NCBI GenBank assembly: GCA_017881265.1
Contig: JADGRA010000077.1
Location: forward strand, 1-64,000
Source: Myxococcaceae bacterium
Lineage (GTDB): Bacteria > Myxococcota > Myxococcia > Myxococcales > Myxococcaceae
Reading direction: 5' to 3'
Length of the DNA: 64,000 bases
Shown here piece by piece: positions 16,942 to 21,923 of the stretch. Numbering within the stretch: position 1 is the first letter of the stretch; every line of letters starts with the position of its first letter. A model generated the notes under the pieces. That model was not told the DNA's origin and did not search any database. It saw only the letters and a list, made by a program, of their open reading frames with translations. Both the position numbers and the translations under genes were made by a program.

Positions 16942-17014
16942 GTCGTGACGGCAGGAGTCGAACCTGCGCTGGCGGCTTATGAGACCGCTGCCTTTCCGCT
17001 TGGCGACGTCACGA
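16942..17014 (-). tRNA. tRNA-Met(CAT)
   Basis: Acceptor TCGTGAC/GTCACGA is fully paired. Anticodon loop CTCATAA in stem GCGGT/GCCGC; T arm GCAGG-TTCGACT-CCTGC. It pairs fully at 1-72, unlike an initiator. A lysidine-modified Ile(CAT) cannot be excluded. CCA is not encoded. Confidence 0.9.
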
Positions 17015-17017
17015 GGA

Positions 17018-17092
17018 GTGCCCCTGCAGGGATTCGAACCCTGACCTTTCGTTTAGAAGACGAACGACCTTTCCAGTTAATCGACCGGGGCA
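17018..17092 (-). tRNA. tRNA-Arg(TCT)
   Basis: Acceptor TGCCCCG against AGGGGCA (one mismatch at 7-66), anticodon stem TTCGT/ACGAA around CTTCTAA, T arm CAGGG-TTCGAAT-CCCTG. Anticodon TCT reads AGA/AGG, rare Arg codons in a high-GC host. CCA is not encoded. Confidence 0.9.
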
Positions 17093-17093
17093 G

Positions 17094-17162
17094 CACCCCC
17101 AGAGCGAATCGAACGCTCTCACCACGGTTCGTAACCGCGGGCCCGGGTCCATCGGTGGGGGC
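17094..17162 (-). tRNA. tRNA-Arg(ACG)
   Basis: Acceptor GCCCCCA/TGGGGGT, anticodon loop TTACGAA, T arm GAGCG-TTCGATT-CGCTC. It is compact (69 bases). A34 would need deamination to inosine by TadA to read CGC, as in the normal bacterial tRNA-Arg(ACG). CCA is not encoded. Confidence 0.9.
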
Positions 17163-17169
17163 AAACAGT

Positions 17170-17239
17170 TACCCCGTGACCGAGTTGAACGGTCTCGCTC
17201 GCCTTCGGACGGCAAGGTCCAGAATCCGCTGGACGGGGC
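17170..17239 (-). tRNA. tRNA-Arg(CCG)
   Basis: Acceptor GCCCCGT/ACGGGGT, anticodon stem TTGCC/GGCGA around GTCCGAA, T arm GACCG-TTCAACT-CGGTC. Position 32 is G, which is uncommon. CCA is not encoded. Confidence 0.88.
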
Positions 17240-17257
17240 GCGACAGGAAAACAGCAA

Positions 17258-17327
17258 TGGACCGTCCAGGGATTGAACCTGGCGAGCTCGGTGTGCAAAG
17301 CCAAGCGGCACTCCAGTGACACGGCCC
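17258..17327 (-). tRNA. tRNA-Ala(TGC)
   Basis: Acceptor GGGCCGT/ACGGTCC with a G3-T70 wobble pair, the identity element for alanyl-tRNA synthetase. Anticodon loop TTTGCAC, T arm CCAGG-TTCAATC-CCTGG. The anticodon stem has one C-A mismatch next to the loop. CCA is not encoded. Confidence 0.9.
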
Positions 17328-17344
17328 GTCCTTCAAAACCACGT

Positions 17345-17419
17345 GTGCCGCCCGCTGGAATCGAACCAGCGTCTCCCGGGCTTCAACCGGGCGCCTTGAC
17401 CACGTCGGCCAGAGCGGCA
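17345..17419 (-). tRNA. tRNA-Phe(GAA)
   Basis: Acceptor TGCCGCT/GGCGGCA, anticodon stem CCCGG/CCGGG around TTGAAGC, T arm GCTGG-TTCGATT-CCAGC. The discriminator is C rather than the usual A73 of tRNA-Phe. CCA is not encoded. Confidence 0.9.
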
Positions 17420-17425
17420 TTTCAG

Positions 17426-17497
17426 CGCCTCGTACGGGAGTCGAACCCGTCTCACCCAGTAGACAGCCGGGGACCTTCACCAGAGGGACAACGAGGC
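17426..17497 (-). tRNA. tRNA-Asp(GTC)
   Basis: Acceptor GCCTCGT/ACGAGGC, anticodon stem CCCGG/CTGGG around CTGTCTA, T arm ACGGG-TTCGACT-CCCGT, with G73, the aspartyl identity base. It differs throughout from the tRNA-Asp fragment at 2944-3001. CCA is not encoded. Confidence 0.92.
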
Positions 17498-17503
17498 ATT
17501 GAG

Positions 17504-17587
17504 GGCGACCGGCGAGAGTCGAACTCGCTCGAGGCCTTCGCCTCGCGGGGCCACAACCCGGTGGTCCACCGTTGACCGTCGGCCGCC
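17504..17587 (-). tRNA. tRNA-His(GTG) with an extra variable arm
   Basis: Acceptor GCGGCCG/CGGTCGC with a G at -1 opposite C73, the hallmark of tRNA-His. Anticodon loop TTGTGGC, D stem GGTC/GACC, T arm GCGAG-TTCGACT-CTCGC. Between the anticodon and T arms is a five-bp hairpin GAGGC-GAAG-GCCTC, a long variable arm that normal tRNA-His lacks. CCA is not encoded. Confidence 0.9.
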
Positions 17588-17592
17588 GTACA

Positions 17593-17663
17593 TAGGGACG
17601 GTTGGAGTCGAACCAACGTCTTGCGCTTATCAAGCGCACGCTCTGCCATTGAGCGACGTCCCC
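17593..17663 (-). tRNA. tRNA-Ile(GAT)
   Basis: Acceptor GGGGACG/CGTCCCT, D arm with CGCTC, anticodon stem TGCGC/GCGCA around TTGATAA, T arm GTTGG-TTCGACT-CCAAC, A73. CCA is not encoded. A gap of 91 bases with GC-rich hairpins but no tRNA separates it from the preceding tRNA-Glu gene. Confidence 0.93.
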
Positions 17664-17754
17664 ACAAAGTCCGACTGACAGCAGAAGCCCGTTGGGTCAG
17701 CCCGCCCGCTTTCCGCCTGCGCGGGCCAGGCGGCCGCACCCTGCTTCACCAAGA

Positions 17755-17827
17755 AAGCGCCGGGGGGAGTTGAACCCACCGTTCCCGGGTTGAGAACCCA
17801 GTGGCCTGACCGTTGGCCGACGGCGCC
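17755..17827 (-). tRNA. tRNA-Glu(CTC)
   Basis: Acceptor GGCGCCG/CGGCGCT, anticodon stem CTGGG/CCCGG around TTCTCAA, T arm GTGGG-TTCAACT-CCCCC with one mismatch. C34 restricts it to GAG codons. CCA is not encoded. Confidence 0.9.
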
Positions 17828-17890
17828 GTGACCCTCTGCTGTTGGAGCAACCGACGCGTGCCCTTCTCAGAAAGGGTGCGCGCCTTGGAA

Positions 17891-17963
17891 CTGACCGGGC
17901 AGGACTCGAACCTGCGCAGACGCGGGTTAACGGCCCGCCGCTCTTCCGCTGAGCTACCGGTCA
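17891..17963 (-). tRNA. tRNA-Asn(GTT) with C33
   Basis: Acceptor TGACCGG/CCGGTCA, canonical D arm GCTC...GAGC, anticodon stem GCGGG/CCCGC around CCGTTAA, T arm GCAGG-TTCGAGT-CCTGC, G73. Position 33 is C instead of the nearly universal U. A ten-bp hairpin at about 17851-17876 separates it from tRNA-Glu. CCA is not encoded. Confidence 0.9.
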
Positions 17964-17977
17964 ATGTTGCCTGCTTG

Positions 17978-18048
17978 TTCCGGCACAGGGATTCGAACCC
18001 CGATGGGCCGCTTCAAAGACGGCCGTCCTGCCATTAGACGATGCCGGA
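17978..18048 (-). tRNA. tRNA-Gln(TTG)
   Basis: Acceptor TCCGGCA/TGCCGGA, anticodon stem GCCGT/GCGGC around CTTTGAA, T arm CGGGG-TTCGAAT-CCCTG with one wobble, A73. CCA is not encoded. Confidence 0.93.
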
Positions 18049-18053
18049 GTGAG

Positions 18054-18125
18054 CTGGGGCGGAAGGAGTCGAACCTTCATTCCTGGGTTCAGAGCCCAGT
18101 GGCCTGCCATTTGGCCGACGCCCCA
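18054..18125 (-). tRNA. tRNA-Gln(CTG)
   Basis: Acceptor TGGGGCG/CGCCCCA, anticodon stem CTGGG/CCCAG around CTCTGAA, T arm GAAGG-TTCGACT-CCTTC, G73. With the neighbouring Gln(TTG) both Gln codons are covered. CCA is not encoded. Confidence 0.93.
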
Positions 18126-18129
18126 CTGA

Positions 18130-18201
18130 AGCGGGAGGAGGGGGTCGAACCCTCATCGTCGGTTTGGAAGACCGATGCTCTAGCCGTTGAGCTACGCCCG
18201 C
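18130..18201 (-). tRNA. tRNA-Gly(TCC)
   Basis: Acceptor GCGGGCG/CTCCCGC with one mismatch, canonical D arm, anticodon stem TCGGT/ACCGA around CTTCCAA, T arm GAGGG-TTCGACC-CCCTC. CCA is not encoded. Confidence 0.93.
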
Positions 18202-18205
18202 AGAG

Positions 18206-18291
18206 TGGATGGGGTGAGGATTGAACTCACCAATGTCCCGGAGGACGCCGCGGTTACGGCGCGGTGGACCACCCTTGGTCACGTCCCATCC
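18206..18291 (-). tRNA. tRNA-Tyr(GTA) with C33
   Basis: Acceptor GGATGGG/CCCATCC, A73, long variable arm GTCC-TCC-GGGAC as in bacterial class II tRNA-Tyr, T arm GTGAG-TTCAATC-CTCAC. The anticodon loop is CCGTAAC, so position 33 is C, as in the array's tRNA-Asn. CCA is not encoded. Confidence 0.9.
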
Positions 18292-18295
18292 AAAG

Positions 18296-18366
18296 TGGGT
18301 CCTGAGGGGATCGAACCCTCTCCAGCCGGTTAAGAACCGACAGCTCTCCCCTTGAGCTAAAGACCC
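18296..18366 (-). tRNA. tRNA-Lys(CTT)
   Basis: Acceptor GGGTCTT/AGGACCC, D arm AGCTC...GAGCT, anticodon stem GTCGG/CCGGC around TTCTTAA, T arm GAGGG-TTCGATC-CCCTC, A73. CCA is not encoded. An inverted repeat (GGGCCAGCCCGTCC with GGACGGACGGGTGGCCC, about 18373-18407) lies just upstream of the gene. Confidence 0.93.
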
Positions 18367-18455
18367 GAGTTGGGCCAGCCCGTCCGGCGTTGGACGGACG
18401 GGTGGCCCCACTGTCGCTGCTATTCTTTAATTTCAGAGAACACCAACTACTGCAG

Positions 18456-18527
18456 AGCCCCTGCAGGGAATCGAACCCTGACCTTCGGTTTACGAAACCG
18501 ATGCTCGACCAACCGAGCTCCGGGGGC
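18456..18527 (-). tRNA. tRNA-Thr(CGT)
   Basis: Acceptor GCCCCCG/CAGGGGC with one mismatch, D arm AGCTC..., anticodon stem TCGGT/ACCGA around TTCGTAA, T arm CAGGG-TTCGATT-CCCTG. C34 restricts it to ACG. CCA is not encoded. Confidence 0.92.
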
Positions 18528-18528
18528 A

Positions 18529-18599
18529 TGGCAGGCCGCGAAGGGATTGAACCTTCCGAAGCAGGTTTTGGAGACCCGCTCGCGCCCAGCGCGCGGCCT
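18529..18599 (-). tRNA. tRNA-Trp(CCA)
   Basis: Acceptor AGGCCGC/GCGGCCT, G73, anticodon stem CGGGT/ACCTG around CTCCAAA, T arm GAAGG-TTCAATC-CCTTC. CCA is encoded. It is the first tRNA of the array in the direction of transcription. The anticodon is standard CCA, so it would not be expected to read UGA. Confidence 0.92.
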
Positions 18600-18695
18600 A
18601 GAGTGTGGGGGGGGCCGAAATGCGAGAGGCCGGGGACCCCTGCTGGGTCACCCGGCCTCGTGAGCGCCAATCCTTCTGTTGGATTAGCGACTCAA

Positions 18696-18754
18696 GGAGT
18701 CGGGTGCGCCTCGAACGCTCCTGCCCGGATTCTCTTCGGGCAGGGAAACGACTC
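18696..18754 (-). ncRNA. tRNA-like element in the leader of the tRNA array
   Basis: On the minus strand GAGTCGT (5', from 18754) pairs in six of seven positions with CCGACTC, followed by an unpaired C at 18696. Just inside is a T-arm-like hairpin, GAGCG-TTCGAGG-CGCAC, that matches the GTTCRANNC T-loop consensus. Instead of D and anticodon arms there is one eight-bp stem (CCTGCCCG/CGGGCAGG, nine-base loop). The strand CGACTC can alternatively pair with a second GAGTCG immediately downstream (loop CTT), so two exclusive folds exist. It lies between the predicted promoter and the first tRNA. It could be a decayed tRNA or a regulatory or processing element. Confidence 0.4.
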
Positions 18755-18894
18755 GGGCGGCAAGGGATGAAAGCCACGCACACGAGCGGACGGCCGCCGT
18801 TCGATGGGCGTTGGCCCTCGCGGCGGTCTTTCCTCTTGGTGCTTGAAATCGCGTGGTCATCATCGGCTTGCTCCGACTTCCTTTTGCTTGAAGC

Positions 18895-18924
18895 AAGGTA
18901 TTCCCGTCACGGTGGGCGAGTCAA
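18895..18924 (-). promoter_or_regulatory. candidate sigma-70 promoter for the tRNA array
   Basis: On the minus strand TTGACT (18924-18919), 18 bases, then TACCTT (18900-18895). The -35 matches five of six consensus bases, the -10 three of six. A palindrome TTGCTTGAAGCAA (18884-18896) overlaps the -10 edge and could be an operator. Transcription from here would pass the tRNA-like element and the 20 tRNAs. It is the best promoter candidate I found in the leader, but the match is moderate. Confidence 0.4.
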
Positions 18925-19066
18925 GCGCGGGCCCTTGGAGCCGCCGAGGCGCATCTTTTGATGCCCAGAAATGGAAGCGCCCGTCTCGCCGCGCGGACGC
19001 TTCCCGGAACGACATGTTGCTCGCGCCGTGCACGAAGTCGCACCGGGTAACAAACCCAGGGGCGGT

Positions 19067-19095
19067 TTGACATGTTTCTAAAAGAGGCTTATGAG
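19067..19095 (+). promoter_or_regulatory. sigma-70-type promoter
   Basis: A perfect -35 TTGACA (19067-19072), exactly 17 bases, then -10 TATGAG (19090-19095). Transcription should start near 19102 and proceed away from the tRNA array toward the slipin gene. The unusually AT-rich surroundings support promoter function. Confidence 0.65.
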
Positions 19096-19101
19096 CGCGC
19101 T

Positions 19102-19311
19102 TTCTTTCTTTCGAGGCCCATCGTGAAACTCAAGACCAATCGCCAAAGCCCAAGAGATTCATTCCTCGCAAGCAATTGCTTGCGCAGGTCCGGCCTCGGT
19201 CTGGGCGTCGTGACCTCACCTTCGGGAGGCAGTCGCTAGGCGTTCACGCCAACGCGCGCCCTTCACCGGAGGCCGGGTTCCCGACAAAGGAACCCGGCCT
19301 TCTTCGTTTTT
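19102..19311 (+). ncRNA. candidate short RNA between a strong promoter and an intrinsic terminator
   Basis: A unit of about 210 bases bounded by the promoter at 19067-19095 and a strong terminator at 19270-19311. It contains a perfect 18-bp palindrome, CGCAAGCAATTGCTTGCG at 19167-19184, which would form a hairpin or protein site. The only small frame (GTG 19131, ending near 19244) lacks a ribosome binding site and protein-like features. No known RNA family is recognised. It may be a small RNA or an attenuated leader for the tRNA-Pro-like and slipin genes downstream. Confidence 0.4.
19270..19311 (+). terminator. Rho-independent terminator
   Basis: A perfect 11-bp stem, GGCCGGGTTCC (19271-19281) with GGAACCCGGCC (19289-19299), loop CGACAAA, followed by TTCTTCGTTTTT. 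An extra A-T pair extends the stem. This is a textbook plus-strand intrinsic terminator although no protein gene precedes it. Confidence 0.85.
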
Positions 19312-19462
19312 GGCTTTACAAGAATATGGCGGTGCGCCCATGCGGCGTCGCGGAGTCGTCCGGAAGCGGCCGGTCTCAACAGCTGGCCGTCCTTCACGGT
19401 CGTCACTCACGCGCGTTCCGCGCCTCGGGCTCCGCTCGGCAATGAGACCGGCCGTGGACGGA

Positions 19463-19533
19463 CTCGACAAAGCTCATTGGTAGAGCACTGGACTTGGAAT
19501 CCAGAGGAGAGGGTTCAAATCCCTCACTCAGCA
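19463..19533 (+). tRNA. tRNA-Pro(TGG)-like gene with unpaired acceptor stem
   Basis: The D arm GCTC-ATTGGTA-GAGC, anticodon arm CTGGA-CTTGGAA-TCCAG (anticodon TGG) and T arm GAGGG-TTCAAAT-CCCTC are all perfect. The 3' acceptor strand is ACTCAGC, but the 5' strand in place (CTCGACA) pairs in at most three of seven positions where GCTGAGT is expected. CCA is not encoded. Pro is one of the three amino acids missing from the minus-strand array. It could be a 5'-damaged tRNA gene, a tRNA-like regulator or a tRNA needing 5' editing. It lies 293 bases upstream of the slipin gene, same strand. Confidence 0.65.
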
Positions 19534-19825
19534 CGGGGGTCGCAGGACTCCCGAGGCGCCGGTCACGAGCCGGCGCTGCATCTGGCCGGACGGTGACGCC
19601 GGCCCGCGACGGGTTTGCCGCTGCCTGGCCATCCCGGAAGACGCTACCGCAGACGTCATGCGTCCTAGCGCCTCCCGGGCCCGCGAAGCAGCCGCCCCGG
19701 CGCGCGCCGACAGACCCTGCCGGAGGGGGACGGATGCAGCGGCCCGTGAGGGGCCGGCGCCTCACTTCTTTGCCGTACCCAGACTTCACCCGAAGCAAAC
19801 AGCGGACGAAAGGAGGAGATTGACC

Positions 19826-20914
19826 ATGCGAATCGACATTTCCCTGAAGGAGCGCGTCCTGGTCTACGTGGACGGCGAGCCGGTGCGCTACCTGGGCCCG
19901 GGTCGTCACCGGCTGCGGGTTCCGTTCTGGCGTGAGGCGGAGGCCGAGCGCTTCGACACCGACGCGCTGATGGCCGACCTCCGCGCCGAGGCGCTGGCCC
20001 TGGTGCCGGCCAGCGACCTTCGCCGGCTGACGCTGGCGCCGGACGAGCGGGCCGTGGTCAGCCGGAAGGGCCGCCCGGTGAAGTGGCTGCAGAGCGGCGA
20101 GCGGCAGGTCTGGACCGTCGACCCGAGCGTGACCGTCGAGGTCATCGACGTCTCGGGGGTGGCCGCCGAGCCACTGCGCGACGAGGTCAGGGCCCTGGTG
20201 CCGGCGACCGACTACGTCGAGGCGACCGCCGCCGAGGGCACCACCGTGGTCCGTTACGTCGACGGCGCGCTCGACGCCGTCCTCGGCCCGGGCCGTCATG
20301 CCGCCTGGACGGTGCGCCGCAAGGTTAACCTCGCGGTCATCGACCTGCGGGAGCACCAGCTCGCCGTCAACGGCCAAGAGGTGATGACCAAGGACCGGGT
20401 GTCCCTGCGCTTGAACCTCAGCGCGGCCTGGCGGGTGGCTGACCCGCGTCGGCTGGCGACGGTGGCGCGCGCGCCGGACGAGGTCCTCTACGTAGCGGTG
20501 CAGCTGGCCGCCCGCGAGGCCGTCTCCACGCGCACGCTGGACGAGCTGCTCGCAGCGCGCGAGCAGCTGGGGCTGCACCTGGCGCCCACCGTGGCGCAGC
20601 GTGCAGCCACCGTCGGGCTGGAGCTGCTGGACCTGGGCGTGAAGGACCTCGTCCTCCCGGGTGAGATGAAGACGCTGCTCAACCGGGTCATCGAGGCACA
20701 GAAGGAGGCGGAGGCCAACGTCATCTTCCGGCGGGAGGAGACGGCGGCCACGCGCTCCATGGCGCAGACGGCCAAGGTCCTGGCCGAGAACCCGCTCGTC
20801 GTCCGCCTGAAGGAGCTCGAGGCGTACAAGGAGCTGGCGGCCAAGGTGGGCCAGGTGCACCTCGTCCTCGGCGAGGGCGCCCTGCCGCAGCTGCAGCTGC
20901 AGCTGAAGACGTGA
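19826..20914 (+). CDS. slipin-like SPFH/band-7 family protein
   Basis: A 362-residue protein. ATG 19826 is preceded by AGGAGGAG. The N-terminus has two repeats of a V.Y.DG...LGPGRH pattern (VLVYVDGEPVRYLGPGRH and VVRYVDGALDAVLGPGRH). The SPFH domain follows at about residues 165-300 (VIDLREHQLAVNGQEVMTKD, RVSLRLNLSAAWRVADPRRL, LQLAAREAVSTRTLDELLAA-type text, GLELLDLGVKDLVLPGEM). The C-terminus is a Glu/Ala/Lys coiled coil. It lacks a hydrophobic hairpin at the N-terminus. SPFH proteins form membrane-associated oligomeric scaffolds. Slipins occur in some bacterial RNA-repair loci with RtcB (as I recall), which makes the tRNA neighbourhood interesting, but no ligase is here. Confidence 0.85.
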   Translation: MRIDISLKERVLVYVDGEPVRYLGPGRHRLRVPFWREAEAERFDTDALMADLRAEALALVPASDLRRLTLAPDERAVVSRKGRPVKWLQSGERQVWTVDPSVTVEVIDVSGVAAEPLRDEVRALVPATDYVEATAAEGTTVVRYVDGALDAVLGPGRHAAWTVRRKVNLAVIDLREHQLAVNGQEVMTKDRVSLRLNLSAAWRVADPRRLATVARAPDEVLYVAVQLAAREAVSTRTLDELLAAREQLGLHLAPTVAQRAATVGLELLDLGVKDLVLPGEMKTLLNRVIEAQKEAEANVIFRREETAATRSMAQTAKVLAENPLVVRLKELEAYKELAAKVGQVHLVLGEGALPQLQLQLKT

Positions 20915-21857
20915 CAGGTTGGGGGAGGGCCCGCGCGCGGACCAGGCGCGGGCTCTCTTTTTTTGGCAGGCGCCCGGACACCAAGTCGGCTTTCTCGGCA
21001 ACAGCAATGCGCTGCTGGTACACCACCGACGCCCGGCTGCTGCTGTCAGCGTACCTCTGTCGCCAGTCCTCGACGCCCGTGTCCTCGAGAATGCGGAACC
21101 CGGCGTTGCGGAGCAGCTCCTCCGCCTCGGCCCGCGTCAGGAGCCCCAGGAAGGGTTCTCCGAGGAAGCGCACCAGTTTCATCGTCTGACGCATGGACTT
21201 GGCCTTGTCCCCGGGGGCCGGCGGCTGGGTATAGGTCATGGCCACCCGACTTCCCGCAGACGAACGTTCGGCCATCGCGGCCAGCGTCACTTCCTGCGCG
21301 CGACGCGTCAGGTAAGGCGTCACCCCCTCCCAAATCCAGAAGGTGGGCAGGTCCATCCGCTGGCCTGCCGCCTCCAGGGCGTTGGAAAGCGAGTCGCGCT
21401 CGAAGTCCACCGGAACGAAGAGGTGGTTGTTCGCCAGCGACGCCAGCTTCGCCGCGCGCTGGCGCTTGAGACCTTGCGTCGCGGGGTGGTCCACCTCGAA
21501 GACGTTGGACTCGCCAATGTCCTCCAGCCGGTAGGCCCGCCCGTCGAGACCGGCGCCCAGGAGGACCAGCTGCCTCGTTCCCTTGGCCTGCGCGGCGTGC
21601 CAGGCGTCGTCCAGGACGCGCGTCCGCAAGGGGACGAGGTCCGTCCCGAGTCCGGATTTTCCGGCAAGCAGACTCTGCCGAAAGCCCGGCTTTCTGGCCC
21701 TCCACAGCAGGTACCGGCACAGCATGCGCCCGCGCGCCGTCAGCAGGACGAAGGCAGTCGGGTCCTGGAAGTCACGGACGTGCGTCAGCCCACCGTGCGC
21801 CAGAGCGCGGATGAGGGTGACCATGCTGGCGGTTCCGCTCGGGCCCTTGGTGCGCAT
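20721..21857 (-). CDS. class I SAM-dependent methyltransferase (leucine carboxyl methyltransferase-like)
   Basis: From ATG 21857 (GAGGCGG upstream) the protein begins MRTKGPSGTASMVTLIRALA. It carries the SAM-binding motif LVLLGAGLDGRAYRLEDIG (about residue 92), FEVDHPATQ, and the family motif FWIWEGVTPYLTRRAQEV. These define the TIGR00027 / Ppm1-like O-methyltransferases, in which the EVDHP acid binds the ribose of SAM. The conserved part ends near IAVAEKADLV. The frame then runs, without a stop, through the slipin terminator and about 190 bases antisense inside the slipin gene, giving an Ala/Pro/Arg-rich tail that is surely not native-like. A lost stop or a slip in the A7 tract (plus-strand T7 at 20958-20964) may explain it. 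The substrate is unknown. Confidence 0.85.
   Translation of the reverse strand: MRTKGPSGTASMVTLIRALAHGGLTHVRDFQDPTAFVLLTARGRMLCRYLLWRARKPGFRQSLLAGKSGLGTDLVPLRTRVLDDAWHAAQAKGTRQLVLLGAGLDGRAYRLEDIGESNVFEVDHPATQGLKRQRAAKLASLANNHLFVPVDFERDSLSNALEAAGQRMDLPTFWIWEGVTPYLTRRAQEVTLAAMAERSSAGSRVAMTYTQPPAPGDKAKSMRQTMKLVRFLGEPFLGLLTRAEAEELLRNAGFRILEDTGVEDWRQRYADSSSRASVVYQQRIAVAEKADLVSGRLPKKESPRLVRARALPQPVTSSAAAAAAAGRPRRGRGAPGPPWPPAPCTPRAPSGGRRAGSRPGPWPSAPWSAWPPSPPAGR
20925..20964 (+). terminator. Rho-independent terminator of the slipin gene
   Basis: Stem GCCCGCGC (20929-20936) with GCGCGGGC (20946-20953), nine-base loop, followed by TCTC and seven Ts at 20958-20964. It lies 11 bases after the slipin stop codon. 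Confidence 0.9.
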
Positions 21858-21923
21858 GTCGACCGCCTCAGGCTGGCCTCGCGCCAAGCACGAGAACCGG
21901 GGGGTGAACAGCAATGGGGCGGC

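Noticed and set aside
17664-17754. A twenty-first tRNA (Ser or Cys) in the largest array gap
   Set aside because: The segment forms GC-rich hairpins but has no T-loop consensus and no seven-base anticodon loop.
16771-18599. Repeated motif spacing that could suggest a CRISPR array
   Set aside because: The recurring GGTTCGAATCC-type element is the T arm of successive tRNA genes; units differ in sequence and each folds as a tRNA.
19463-19533. First read as tRNA-Gln(TTG)
   Set aside because: Counting the seven-base loop CTTGGAA places U34-G35-G36, so the anticodon is TGG (Pro).
18600-19825. Sigma-54 promoters of the RtcR type near the array or slipin
   Set aside because: I searched for GG-N10-GC with TGGC/TTGC context and found no convincing match.
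19403-21007. 534-codon minus-strand frame covering the slipin gene
   Set aside because: It is the antisense shadow of a strongly coding GC-rich gene; its text is low in hydrophobic order and it runs through a tRNA-like gene and a terminator.
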